Positions 25,301-35,954 of a stretch of 64,000 nt of DNA are shown piece by piece (position 1 is the stretch's first letter; the number at the start of each line of letters is the position of its first letter). A program made the position numbers and the translations under genes. The notes beneath the pieces are model-generated. The model made no database searches, was not told the origin of the DNA, and saw nothing but the letters and a program-made list of their open reading frames with translations. This DNA is from Owenia fusiformis (taxonomy: Eukaryota; Annelida; Polychaeta; Sabellida; Oweniidae): positions 32,425,151 to 32,489,150 of the forward strand of contig CAIIXF020000003.1 in the NCBI GenBank assembly GCA_903813345.2, read 5' to 3'.

Positions 25301-28300
25301 GGCATGCAAAACAACATACTGTTAAACCACTGTATTCCTCCATTCATATATACTAAGTCCTTTATAGTAGGCTCTTTATAGTCTTGCTCCAAACCCTTGT
25401 TGTTCCCTCCTCAGGATTTTTTCTCAAGTGGGTGCACATTTCTCACTTTCACAATGCAGACCAAAATTGATAAAAAATATGCCCATTTTTCATGATTTTT
25501 CTCATTTTCAAGTGGGTGCAAATGGACTTTCAGGTGGGTGCAAGCCTATTTTCAAAATCCCAGGTGGGTGCTGCGCCCACTTGCTTTAATGCTGGGGAGA
25601 TCACTGCTCCTTTATCAGGGCCCTAATGGGGGGGGGGGGGTATAGGTTTTTGCCTTGATGAGCACTTTTCCAGTGATTCTGGGCCAGAATTGTCAAATCT
25701 GAACCACCCCTGTAATTTTTATAAAAATGAGCCCCTTTTGGCAAAACCTGGCGATGGGCCTGTTTATTAGAGATATTCCCAATCTCCCACTCCTTTTTTA
25801 ACTTTCTGTCCTCTTCTAGAGATAGTCAAGGCTGTGGAACAATCACAATGTATCTTCCAAATAGGACATAATACCACAGAAAACGATTTGTGAATAATTT
25901 TGGGTGGTATCTAAGGTACTACATGTTGCAAATTGCTTGTTTCCTTAGTTCCTGGTCGCCTGGCATACCAGACTGTTGAAAAATTACTGACTTATTCTTT
26001 GAGGTGAAATCCAAGCACCCTGTCTGGACAATGTTTATGATATACACTAATCTCCTGCAGTAAAATTACAATGTTGGTTGATATTTTAGCTGTTGAAAGT
26101 AATTAAAAGATATCTGGCACACCAGGCGTATTTATAATACAATTTCTTTTATGACCTCCCTACAGAAAAGACCTTGTTGCACGAAAGCAGTGTAATACAA
26201 TTTGAATGCTGTGAGCCTTGCCACAGATCTGTTTTTACACTACTACCCCGCTCATTTGTTGTATGTTAGACAATGCATTAATTATTTTCAGATATTTGGG
26301 TCTGGGATTCAGATTTGGCTACATTTGGAAGATTAACTTAATTTTACCCTACCCTCTTGATGTTTCTTGATCATTGTTTCTAAGGTTTGTGAGTAAATAG
26401 TGTGATCAAATATTGTTGAAATACCAGTGGTATCAAGGGCGAACGTAATACCTGAAACGTTCTAATGAAGACCAAACAAAGCCCCGGATGTTGTGCCGTT
26501 TCTCGTTTCGTTTGGTACACAACTAAGCCCCGGGTATTAAATAAGCCCTTGTTGGTATCTTGTCAGTTCTCTTCTCTTCAAGCACAGTTTAGGAGGAATA
26601 CAAACATGTACAGTAGAACTTTTTCCCAAGAATTTCACATTCTTCATCTGCACATCTCTGGTAATTCTAAGTACATGCATCTTTAATTGAAACCTTCCTA
26701 GCAACTAAGAAAAGTCATTTGAGTAATATTATCATCATGTATCATTTGAACTATCTATGATATGGCTTGAGTATATCTCTTATCTGTACAGTCCACACAT
26801 GTACCTTACTATCTATTAAGAGTAGAAGAGTTAGAGCTTTGATCTTCTTAGCATTAAAAGACCAGTTTTGCATCCTAAATCTTTGAAGTTGGAATATCAG
26901 ATAGATTTGACAAGTAGATTATGTAGAAATTGAGGAATGAAATTGAAACTCTTCAATAAGTTTGAATGATAAAGATTAAATGGTCATTTCTTTATAAGAT
27001 CAAAAATTCTTGGTTTCAACTCTCAAGATAAAAATCCAAAGGGATAAGAAGGGGCAAATCTGGAAAAAATCCTTGGATTTAATAATAAAAATTGCAACTT
27101 GAGTTGTTAATTAGTTCATATATACTTCATAATCAATATGTTTGATTTATGACACCTACCCCCTTTCTCTCCCCCAAGGATGAATTGAATATCTAAGTTT
27201 ACAAAGTGGACCAGAAAACAGTGAAGATGATGAGACAGATCAGGCCATCCCAGAGCAGATAATCCTTCAGTGTATAAGAGTTAAAGAAGAGCACTTGAAT
27301 TATCTATATGACCTTACCAATAAGTCACTGATCATACAGACCTCAAACAACAACAGATGACATGATTAATATACACCAATGTCATCCACATACCCATCAC
27401 AAGGATACAACTGATAAACATTCATGTACTAATATAAATGCAAGGAGAATTGCTTTCCAACATACTTTTGTTTCTTCTTTTGACTGGTTTGGGCCAATTT
27501 GGTTATAATATGGTGAGGATGTTCATCTTCCAACTAAAAACTTGGTCAAGATATGAACATTTCAGTAACATTATTTCTATATTGGTCCATGCCAGTCAAA
27601 AGAAGATTGGGAAAGAATGCTGGAAGTCAATCTTCCTTGCATAAATGTTATCATAGAGCACAACATCAGATATCAATATTGCATAGTGCTATGTAACAAC
27701 TATAATTACACGTACCTGTATTTTAAAAACCTTAATTGGAATTTGAGAGGTCAAAATGACACAAAATGTCATTCTGATACTCATAGCATCTTTCTGTTTC
27801 ACTTGAAACATGCTCTGATATTATGAAGCATATTCTGTGATCTGAGCACATCAGATGGGAAGAGTTATAACTGTCAATAAGTGTGATAGTTATCATGTAA
27901 TCATTTACCTAATGTCAATACATTACATAATAGGCATTGTATTTAACAGCAGATATTAGCACAGGTACGTGTACACAAGTTTAATGACCCCAATTAAATG
28001 AAATATGAGCTGGGATGAAAGATCTCAAAAATCCTCAATTTTGGGCTCTCCTGGATCGCCAAATCAAGCTCATTATATCATGGCATCTCAGGGCTGAGAA
28101 GAAATGAGATGACATGGTATATCATGATGCAAAATGTTGTCAACAAATTTCCTGATCAGGCACTGAAATACTCTATTCAGTAGACAATAGACATAACAAT
28201 ATTAGTCTCATTTCATAGTATAAACCCCTGACCCCTCCATTCACAACCATATAAACTAATTTCAACAATAACTTTCCTTTCAAATTGTTTGATCTTGCTT

Positions 28301-31300
28301 CTCAAAAGAGAGCTTCATCTATGATCAACTAATACATTAAACCCCACCCTGATATAGGCACATCACCAACAACAGACTTGCAGGTCTTAAGATTCTTATG
28401 TTATATGTAGTTTTTGAGGCCACCATCCCTCTATACTGAACCAACCTCAACCAGAACACCAGACTTGACAGGTGATGCGGCTAGATGGTTGAGATGTTCA
28501 ACTCCCAGATAAGACATTGATGAGGTTGGGCCATCTTTCTCAAGAATGATTAATGGAAGTAATAAAGATACCAAGGTATCTGGCTATTTGATACAGGTAT
28601 CCTAACTTCAAAGACTCACTCTCACTCCAGTTCTAGAGCAGATATTCTGCCATCATCCTGCCAGTGATCTGACAGGCATGCATTAACCAAAGCAGTACCC
28701 ACTTGAGATTTTAAAATTTGCACCTACTTGAAATGTGAGAAATCATGAATATTTTGACTAACTTCAGTCAAAATTGTAAAAATGAGAACTTATCACGATC
28801 TTCAGTTAAATCCTGAATAGGACACTACGTGTACATAAAAGTATCTATCTCCCTAAGACAAAAACCATTTCCAAATATTTGATATTGCTTTATTAAAAGT
28901 GGCCTTCATTTACTACAACAGCCTCTGATACTCAGGGTGAAGGTCTGCAGGACCAAGCAAATCTGGCACAAGGAGTAACCTCTTATTCTGAAAAAGGGAC
29001 AGAGTTAGGATCTGAACCTGAAGTCTTGCATCAAAACTCTGTACATGACCCAAAATTAGAGGGACAGAGATGAAATAGAGGTTTGCAAAGGGCTTTGAGA
29101 GACTAGAGACTAGAAACTGGATAAAGAGTTCAAGTTGGATGATATGAAGTTGTACATTTGCCAACATTTTCACCCATGAAATGCATGAATGATAGAGATT
29201 ATGAATTCTTCAATGAGTTCACATAAAGATTCTTTTTATTTGCTTGGTGATGTTGAATACTAAGTTATTTCTACTATGTACGAAGCAAACTGCCTCAAGG
29301 AATGGCAGATTCACGAAGTACATTAGTATGTCTCTTTCCCCATCCATTGTCAGCTCCACCATCGTTTCCAGTTAAAATAACAGTCAACATAAGTTGGATG
29401 CAATAGTCAGAACTTGACTAAATACACTATGAAGTGTCAAAGAAATGATACCATGTTAAAGGAATGAAATAAAAAAGAGCCACGAAATGTTCATTTATCA
29501 ATGGTCTTGCTCAAGACGATGGACCCCCACAGCTTCCCTCTCAATTATGCTGTGGGGAGGAAGTAATCAGAAGGGGGGGGGTGTACATTTGAGTAGTGTT
29601 CAGCCAGGTGCTTCCCGAGAGGTGGGGTTTCATAATTTACTCACCAGAACATCAAAGATAAGACATTAACCTGGAAAGCTTACTGGAATCATTAGAAGTT
29701 CTGTTTTAGTCATTTTCACCTGTCTAACATACATCTTGTAATTAGACCCTAAGGACCATGTTGAAAGTTACTCATGCTCTCAGAAATTCAAAACAAGAAC
29801 GTTTTTTTTACATATGGAGCTATGCAGTATAGGGTCTATATAGTTTTCAAATCAAGATTCCATTCATAGTTTAACCTGCTATATTGAAAAAGTCATACTT
29901 TTGTGAAACATTTCACATTCACTTGCATGTAAATATAAAACCCTTGAATGTAGCCACTTGAGAGCTACTCTTTTCAAGAGTTTGATGATTTTGCCTCTTT
30001 GAAAGAGAGCTTCAACCTAATCTTACTAGGCTGTTCCCTTGGGGTAATATTTACCATAATCAATTATAAATTATAACATGAAATAATGTCTTAAAATCAT
30101 CATCTATGGCTACCTTAAACTCATATGAATAACATGTTTCCCAAAGCTCATATGCAAAAGATCATATTCCAAAAGGACATACAGATGTTTGACAAGGATA
30201 TGATTTCAGGTAGGACATGACTAACCCTTTAACCCAAGGGTCAGAGCTTAAGTACAATATGTAGACGAAGCTCCTTTTAAAAATGCAAAATCAAAATATT
30301 AGCAAGGTTAGCCCTGTAAGAAGTCTAGCTCTGTGACCTCCTCCTCTACGAGACTACACACCTTCTCACACAGAGGGAGGTGTTTAGGGGGCTGGGGGGG
30401 GGGGCACAAGGGCTTGTAGCTAGACTACCCCTAGGGCCTATCCAGTGATCTACATTTGAAGAGGCCATGCTTTACATTAAGGCATCAAATTGAAGTATCA
30501 TTCTCTTTGTAGAGAAGCTGAAGTGTTTATAATGCCCCCCCCCCCTCAATTTGTGAAAAATCTTATTTCTAATTTTAAAAATTACAGAATTAGATCATTT
30601 TGATTTTTCAGTGAGAGTGCCTCTTTAATAGTCTTTATCTAGTGCTTGTCTGGTCTCTTCCTGTGAGAGAGTAGATACTGAAGAACCAACAATAGAATGA
30701 AAATCATAAGAATGGAACGTTCAAATCTAGCAAAACTTGTCCAACATGCTTCGATGGTTTCTCACAATGTATTTTCAACCAGGTGAGGAAATATACCTGC
30801 ACCAATTTTCAAATTTTTGACCTAGAGTTTGGAGGTCTCATACCATGCTTGCTAATATGTGATTTGTGGTAGTAACTGTGTTCAAAAAAGTGAAGAGTTG
30901 ATTCAATCGTGACAGCTTTAGAGACAAGAATTATTCTCCATTGCGTGATAACACCTTAACCAATGCACCGAATCTTAAAGCATTCCATTCAAAATTGTCC
31001 CAGATCCATCAACAGAAAAATATGCACTAGAGAGAGTTGTTCACTAAGACAGTTTTGACTATAGCATATTTGAGTTACTATTCATGTATTATAAAAATTT
31101 GTCACATAAATGCCACACTATCATGTTCGCTTTTGAGCAATGTTTGTTTTGAACTTTGCAGAATACAATATTTCAGGAACTACATTTCTTAACAATCATA
31201 AGTGTTTCGATCTAGGACTTTTTAACCTGGGACATTTTAACCTGAAGTGTTTGACATACCAGTCAGTAAATAAATAAATCAACAAACGAGCTGTTTTCTA

Positions 31301-32474
31301 AATGACCATTTATAACCATTAACAAGTCTACTATGTAACTGAATTACAAAGTATTCCCATTAGATTGAAAAATTAAATACCAAGGAGGTTTGGCTCCCAG
31401 GATCGAAACTCGAAATGTTTCTATTTTCTGAAATTAAACCGACTATGAATTCAAAATAAACAGTCCAAAAGATTGGAACCAATATCTCGATCATTTCTGA
31501 GAGTTTTGAAATTTTTTCGTTTAGAAATAAGACCAAAATTCACGTTCAAATGTTGAAGTGAACAAAATGGCAACTGTCTGAATTCAAATTTTGTATCACA
31601 ACATGCCCATATATGGAACAGAATATCGATGTTGCACTCTGGGAGCCAATCCACCTTGGTAAAATACCATAAAATGACAAATGCAGTAACAGTAGGAATT
31701 TAGTTTAGGCAACAATGTCACAGAAACCTGGAATCTTCGCATATTCCATATTTGGAAAGAATCTTGAAACCAGCTATTTAGGCATGTCTATTACCATGGT
31801 GATTTGGTTGAAGTATCAATCTTCAACTTAACTGTCATCTAACTCTTATGTTCAGATTCATGCTTTTTTAGGTAAGAAATATGAAAAACTGGCAAAGTCT
31901 GAACAAAATTGGCAAACAACAGCTACAAGTCAATTTTCGTGTAAAAGTTCTCAACTTACCTTTCTTTTGCACATGTATTTTCAGTATAGGTTTTGCTATA
32001 GATAATGCTTTTTCGTAGTTATTGTCATTGTTGATCGGTAACAAGTCGCCATCTCTGACGTCTGTGTACGCTACTGTGAATGGAATGTGTGAGATGTTGT
32101 GCAAACCCTCCACTAATTTCAAGAAATCGTCACATTTCGTATGCTTCTTTCTGTCGATTGAGAATCTTCTGAACTCTGCATCAAACTGAAAGAAGTAAAT
32201 GATTTGTTATTTCATACCCCAAATATAAGGCTTATTTAAAATACTCATATTCATAAATTTCCTATCGATTTACCATTATGACATCATCCAAAACACCTAC
32301 AATGCATTGCAATCTAAAATGCAAAAATGATCAACCAATCAGGATCATGAGGTACTAACAAAGAGCATGATGGGTTATAGAAAGAGGCATTGATAAACAT
32401 AATTGTTAAAAGTTTCTAATGAATATGCTGGGATTTATATTATGATATTTTTATGAAGCAATAAATATTTCTTA

Positions 32475-32511
<37 letters not shown>

Positions 32512-35300
32512 GCTGGGAATTTCTTATAACATGTATGAATTATTGTAAAGTCACAAATTCACATTGATACAAAAAGTTGAAGTTTGATTGGCAGTTGACC
32601 TCTGACCTCTGAGTGTTCTTAAATAGTAGATACACGAAGTATAATGATACGTGTTAAGATAAAATATAATTTCATGTTCAAAAATAAAAAACTACACATT
32701 CCACTTCACATATTTTTGAAATAAATATGCAATGACTCACAACATTTAAACACTTCTTTAGAATATAGAGCTGTCAATCGTATACTAGCATTGTCATAGT
32801 TAACATCCAGATAAGTAAAGTGACAAAAATGTTATTTGACCTCTCAAAAAGGTACTCGCTGGGTTTTCAAGTAAAATTTCAAATGATTTTTTTTGGTAGA
32901 TAATTACAAGCTATGTCAATCTAATATTCCACTTTCATTCTCCAGTTACATATTTCAATATTAATGTTACATATATTTGAATAACTAGATACTGTATTCG
33001 TATTATTACAAGGTACATAGTTAACACCTTGAGGTATGCTATTTGCACATGTTAATAATGGCTGCTTACCCTCGTAAAAAAACAAAAAATGTTTCAAATG
33101 AGTTGATATATTCCACAAATTTCACAGAATTCCCAAATAAAAATGCATTTGCCTCATACCAGTCTTCACTTTTTTAAACTGTTTATTTCTGCAGTTTGAC
33201 ATTTGACACATGAGATTTTTTGTAAGGGTATCCATTAATTACTGTTATTAGCGATGTAATGATGACATAAATAACAACATCACATGACTCATACATGTTC
33301 CAAATATACATAGCATACTTTGCTATATTAATTTATGTACATCATAATAGTCTTACATTAAGCCCTGAGATAAGCCTCTTGTCCAAATCTTTAACAGAAA
33401 CAAAATTGGAAAATAGATATAGTAAGAGTATGAGGGGGGGGGGCAGAAACTTGAATTGTGCATACGAAAGAGTAGACTAGTTACTAGTCCATATATTTTT
33501 GTGAGAGGAGCAATATGTATTTGACATTTTCTTTTACACCCTTTTTGCATGCATACTGAAGAGATTAATAAATAATTATGAGCCCCTGGATCTTTATATA
33601 CAGCATTTACAGATTAATTGTTTTGGTAAACACCCAGTAGAAGATAGATATTGTTTTTACAAAATTTAGGTAAACAACTCTTAATCAATGCTAATCAAAT
33701 GAGAACATTCAAACATTCTCCCACTAACTCTATAATGAATAACATTTACAATGAATAATGTAAAGACACTACTAGTTCTCAATTTCATTCAGTGCCATGG
33801 TACTATTATGCCTTTGATCTCAAATTTCAGGTATGCTTTCACAGGAAATAAAGATGAAATCAGATCAACATTTAATTATATTGTCAAAGTTGTGATTTAT
33901 CATATTTTGGATACAAGCACATAGATTATATTCGCAAATTATTTACAAAAATTATGTTCTGTCATGTTTATAATTAAGTTCCTGTAGATAACGATAGTAA
34001 TTTTCTTATCTTTAATTTTAAAAAGTAGCAAAATATAAATCATAAATAATTTTGTCGTTTTTAATTATTAATTTGTGTCATTTAGTACAGTTAAAAATAT
34101 CATTCTATTCCCTTTTCAAAAGCTTGATTTTGCTTCTAGACTTCATGTACTTCTTTAAAAGATAGCTTCACGTACTAAAGCAGTAAATACTGCAATCCCC
34201 TGGAGAGTAAGAGATGCATTCTAAATGAGCCTGACCTAATTTAAACAAAATAAAAAATCTAATAATACCCATACATGAAGGAGTGGGTGGGACATTAAAT
34301 AACTCCCTATTGTCAACTTTGAGGAAGTAGTTTGTTGAATCAATGGCAGATTTCAATGAGAATAGCCGATCATTCACTCCAATGTGACAGTCATGACTCA
34401 TTCATTGAAAATTTATGAATGATATTCTTGAATTGTAAACAGAACCTGTTGCATTATTCAGAAGCAAGGAATTCATATTTACTTGACTAGAATGTTGGAA
34501 CTTGAATCATGGTCCCACAATGCAAGTAATTAATAACAATTAATAACGTGGAATTTGTTTCTTTGGAAATGACAATCTTTGATAATCTTAAATTCTAAAT
34601 TCTGCTTCCATCTCATATAAAAATAAATTATATGTCCCAGTTCAAGTCTATTTTCGTAATACATCACATCACGGACTGGTGATTTCAACATTCATTCTAA
34701 AAGCTGCTAATTGTAATAGCTGGACTAGAGTTACACCATTGATTAGTTTAAAATAGTGTACAGGTGTCAAATCGAGATGAATACCAAGTGTCAATAAAAG
34801 GTGAACGATACATGTACCTCCAATACAAAAGTTATTAGAAGTCACAAAATACTGATCAGATTAGGGATATGCATAATTTTGATGTTTAGCGTAATCCATT
34901 ATTAATTCTATTTTACCAAACCAGGTAAGGTTTAAGGTAAGGTAAGCACACCTGTGGAACAAAACTAGACTGTAACTTGAAAATGCAATGTTCGACTGAG
35001 AGCACATTCAAGACATTGAATTGAAATTTTCAAATAAAAGTGTAAAACTATCATGTACAGTCTTTTAGATATGATGTTATTTATTTGTATTATTTATAGT
35101 TCTTCGGATATGACCCGTTAATAAAAGGATCAGAGTAGAAATGTGCCTGGAAAAATGAAAAGAATAAAATTGAACTGTTTTGAAAAAGGGTGTGGAAAGT
35201 CCTCACTTTTCAACAATTTATCCGTCTTATTACTGACCTTGCTTTTGATTTCAATGACGTCACTCCCTGCCGGAATGGCTACTTTACCGTTCTTTGACAT
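6393..35300 (-). CDS. par-6: Par-6 cell polarity protein, whole coding span (3 coding exons)
   Basis: Scaffold of the Par complex that links aPKC, Cdc42 and Par-3 at the cell cortex and sets apical-basal polarity. Exons on the minus strand are 35238-35300, 31960-32185 and 6393-7345. They total 1242 nt (413 residues plus TAG), with phases 0 and 1 matching exactly. Residues about 16-95 form the PB1 domain with the acidic OPCA motif (GDLLPINND), which in this family binds aPKC. Residues 131-147 are the semi-CRIB ([16 protein letters not shown]). Residues 153-246 are the PDZ domain (loop PLGFYI, then [19 protein letters not shown]). The 247-413 tail is Ser/Thr/acid-rich and ends ELVTL, resembling the conserved C-terminal PDZ ligand of Par-6. 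Length is slightly above the usual 345-376 of human paralogs because of this tail. Intron 2 is about 24.6 kb and contains a whole gene on the opposite strand. Confidence 0.96.
7885..7945 (+). repeat. Partial CAGTAAAACC-family repeat
   Basis: Opens cagtaaaacctgtatgaaca and continues with two copies of the phrase aacacctctcaa. The matching opposite end is not visible nearby, so this looks like a one-ended or decayed copy. Confidence 0.45.
10753..10948 (+). repeat. Minisatellite of GCTGGGTGCTACAT-type units
   Basis: About a dozen imperfect copies of 15-17 bases (tgctgggtgctacatac, tgctggatgctacat, and variants). The 68-codon plus frame made of Leu/Gly/Cys/Tyr repeats is a translation of this array, not a gene. 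Confidence 0.8.
13298..14503 (+). CDS. SRCR-like gene, exon 1
   Basis: 1206 nt, 402 codons, from the ATG with signal peptide to a phase-0 donor (ttttttcag|gtagat). The frame stays open a further 48 bases past the donor. The spliced continuation at 14997 is preferred because it restores the SRCR-like pattern. Confidence 0.8.
13298..15764 (+). CDS. Secreted SRCR-like cysteine-rich protein, whole coding span (3 exons)
   Basis: Exons 13298-14503, 14997-15330 and 15577-15764 total 1728 nt (575 residues plus TAA) with phases 0 and 1 agreeing. Residues 1-20 form a hydrophobic signal peptide ([15 protein letters not shown]). Residues 35-140 resemble a scavenger-receptor cysteine-rich domain: [20 protein letters not shown] opens like SRCR, and ICRKLGFS matches its VCRQLGF core, though several usual cysteines and the WGTVC motif are lost. 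A second degenerate SRCR-like segment spans the exon 1/2 junction ([19 protein letters not shown], then [12 protein letters not shown]). Cys-rich stretches lie between and after, with potential N-glycosylation sites (NQT, NKS). The last exon adds eight cysteines in about 60 residues (DLCCRCW, TKCICDP). Family members usually bind microbial or host surface ligands, so a role in recognition is inference. The gene lies inside par-6 intron 2, antisense to it. Confidence 0.75.
14997..15330 (+). CDS. SRCR-like gene, exon 2
   Basis: Acceptor ctcatttttag at 14986-14996. Encodes a Trp/Cys-containing segment ([34 protein letters not shown]). The donor aaca|gtaatt at 15330/15331 leaves one base, exactly what exon 3 needs. 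If unspliced, the frame would run to 15461 with a low-complexity tail overlapping a dispersed repeat. Confidence 0.65.
15577..15764 (+). CDS. SRCR-like gene, terminal exon 3
   Basis: Acceptor tttaaatgctttag at 15563-15576. It is read in the frame set by exon 2 and gives a compact Cys-rich module ([33 protein letters not shown]) ending in TAA at 15762-15764. AATAAA signals follow within 20-40 bases. The CCRCW pair faintly recalls disulphide-rich secreted folds, but I assign no family. Confidence 0.65.
15783..15804 (+). terminator. Clustered AATAAA polyadenylation signals
   Basis: Three overlapping or adjacent AATAAA hexamers at 15783, 15795 and 15799, 19-35 bases beyond the TAA of the SRCR-like gene. 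This supports the exon 3 model. Confidence 0.65.
15805..18208 (-). other. par-6 intron 2 between the nested gene and a foldback element
   Basis: Intronic to par-6. It contains the 44-bp minisatellite at 16441-16880. No exon-like segment was seen elsewhere. Confidence 0.45.
16441..16880 (+). repeat. 44-bp minisatellite, ten units
   Basis: Ten consecutive units of 44 bases (one has a 3-base insertion) with consensus opening aacatgctgactgtacatgt and continuing taaagcctcatgttcatca. Two nearly identical units (16741-16830) carry the same agcatcctgac variant, a mark of recent local duplication. Confidence 0.92.
18209..18744. mobile_element. 536-bp foldback DNA element with 5-bp target duplication
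   Basis: The whole element is one inverted repeat. Its ends are CACTGGTGATCCACTCGATT and the exact complement at 18725-18744, the arms are about 240 bases each, and a short loop sits near 18470-18490. The arms agree over almost their full length. The inner 50 bases (around 18410-18460 and 18495-18545) are near-perfect. CAATA flanks both sides (18204-18208 and 18745-18749). There is no transposase, so it is non-autonomous. CAC-type termini with a 5-bp duplication would fit the Transib/ProtoRAG superfamily, but the assignment is inference. Confidence 0.85.
20270..21030 (+). repeat. Tandem duplication of about 370 bp inside the Helitron2-like element
   Basis: Two copies (about 20270-20645 and 20647-21025) share gtcaatgggaaaaaaga, acttcaaaatttggacacca, cctaggtcaaaatctaggtc, tgtatacatgtagccaagag and gatatggtgtccgaaaagta in the same order. 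A third partial copy follows at about 21098-21200. Confidence 0.85.
21296..21480 (+). repeat. Pyrimidine-rich microsatellite (TCCTATCCTTCC-type)
   Basis: Irregular runs of tcctatcc, ttcctattcta and catccatccatc. The 66-codon Pro/Leu/Ser frame across it is not a gene. Confidence 0.85.
23550..23611. repeat. Short hairpin with 27-bp arms
   Basis: ggccaatataatatatct followed by accctcggg pairs with its near-complement at 23585-23611, with two mismatches and an 8-base loop. Likely a minimal foldback or MITE remnant. The cctcggg word recurs just outside. Confidence 0.7.
24640..24735 (-). repeat. Copy of a dispersed GTGGACAGTG/TTTGGTGG repeat
   Basis: On the minus strand this reads cactttttgtggacagtgtt, then ggtcagcatttggtggat and ggcaggtggtgatattttgc. 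Similar words in the same order occur on the plus strand at about 40700-40860 and 57545-57660, with weaker similarity at 45120-45230. Confidence 0.5.
31380..31659. mobile_element. 280-bp MITE with TA target duplication
   Basis: Terminal inverted repeats of about 21 bp: CCAAGGAGGTTTGGCTCCCAG on the left against the complement of CTGGGAGCCAATCCACCTTGG on the right, with two mismatches. TA flanks both sides (31378-31379 and 31660-31661), as for Tc1/mariner-type insertions. The 67-codon minus frame within it has no transposase features. Confidence 0.8.
31960..32185 (-). CDS. par-6: par-6 coding exon 2: PB1 domain
   Basis: 226 nt between a minus-strand acceptor (acttctttcag) and donor (aaag|gtaag). 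It encodes [14 protein letters not shown] through HVQKK, including the OPCA-type motif GDLLPINND. It ends with one base of the split Gly codon. The longer frame running on to 31868 reads into intron and is not coding past the donor. Confidence 0.95.
32186..35237 (-). other. par-6 intron 1
   Basis: About 3 kb without a supported exon. It contains a short retroposed tail insertion (32434-32506) and one copy of the GAAGCTCTTT-type repeat (34112-34180). Confidence 0.6.
32434..32506 (+). mobile_element. Extremely 5'-truncated retroposed 3' end with poly(A) tail
   Basis: A 43-base segment containing AATAAA (32460-32465) is followed about 11 bases later by a run of about 30 A. The insert is bounded by a 12-bp direct repeat, aatatgctggga (32422-32433 and 32507-32518). 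A signal hexamer, untemplated-looking poly(A) and target duplication together are the mark of target-primed reverse transcription. The source transcript is not identifiable from so short a piece. Confidence 0.8.
35238..35300 (-). CDS. par-6: par-6 coding exon 1
   Basis: 63 nt from the ATG at 35300 to a phase-0 donor (aag|gtcagt). It encodes [21 protein letters not shown], whose EIKSK joins directly to exon 2 (FDAEFRRF), the conserved first strand and basic residue of the PB1 domain. A TGACGTCA motif lies inside the exon at 35255-35262. Confidence 0.92.
35255..35262. promoter_or_regulatory. TGACGTCA (CRE-type) motif in par-6 exon 1
   Basis: Perfect palindromic CREB/ATF consensus, overlapping coding sequence. 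A second copy lies upstream at 35399-35406. Confidence 0.3.
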
Positions 35301-35398
35301 CGTTTCTAAAATCCGACTTCATTTGATGTTATAAATCCTAAAATAATAACTCTACTTCAGTAAAACTTCTCCCGATTTGTGATTAGGGCTAATACCGA

Positions 35399-35406
35399 TG
35401 ACGTCA
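35399..35406. promoter_or_regulatory. TGACGTCA (CRE-type) motif upstream of par-6
   Basis: Perfect 8-bp CREB/ATF palindrome about 100 bases 5' of the par-6 ATG. Binding is inferred from consensus only. Confidence 0.4.
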
Positions 35407-35761
35407 GATATACCTGTGTAGGTGGGAAAATGGAATTCAAAATGACTGCCATATAGCAATCACGAAATTTGAATGAATAAAGGTACAGCATGATTTTTTG
35501 AAAACTGAACCCCCGGATTGAAACTAAATTGCATTGTTATTCATTTCTCCTAATTTCCATCATATGGATTTGAATTTCTCCTTATCGTACATTATGCATG
35601 ATGTACATACTCTATTTAACAGTTTCTTTCTTAAGCTGTTCAAAATATTAGCATCTACTTTCTTGTCAAGAGTCGATATAAGCATTTGGTGACTGTAGTG
35701 TAAATAGTGTAAAAGACCATCAGTCAGAGACACGTATGATATGTACAAATGTGGGCCAGTG

Positions 35762-35905
35762 CAGGCCCGTAGCCAGGATTTGCCAAGGGGGGGGGGGGGT
35801 CAGTTTTCAAAAATTTCCAGGGGGATTCACATTTGACAATAATTTGGCCAAATATGGCTAAAATCACTCGAGAAGTGCTCAAAATGGTAAAAAACTGCAT
35901 GATTT
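35762..35905 (+). mobile_element. Partial copy of a CAGGCCCGTAGCCAGG repeat
   Basis: Opens caggcccgtagccaggattt, passes a long G run, then matches the copy at 50188-50317 (aagtgctcaaaatggtaaa, gcatgattttg). The opposite end is missing here. Confidence 0.6.
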
Positions 35906-35954
35906 TGTGTAACAAGCCAGATAAAGAAATTGAAAGAAAATGTGCTAAATTCAA

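Larger units (their letters stand above)
21593..31379 (-). other. par-6 intron 2, proximal part
   Basis: Nearly 10 kb with no supported exon. It holds a perfect-looking hairpin (23550-23611), CAGTAAAACC-family pieces (24955-25011 and near 25150), a dispersed repeat at 24640-24735, G-runs (25626, 29574, 30396, 30534 as C), and several GAAGCTCTTT-type short repeats (28290, 29983, 30243). Frames at 22924, 26465, 27438, 28913 and 29487 lack splice context and family resemblance. Confidence 0.45.

Noticed and set aside
28890-29070. Plus-strand open stretch after an acceptor-like cag, ending in TGA ([17 protein letters not shown]...)
   Set aside because: Composition is protein-like, but there is no partner exon, start, or polyadenylation signal nearby. 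The opposing minus ORF is equally unsupported.
31451-31654. 67-codon minus frame
   Set aside because: Lies wholly within the 280-bp MITE and has no transposase features.
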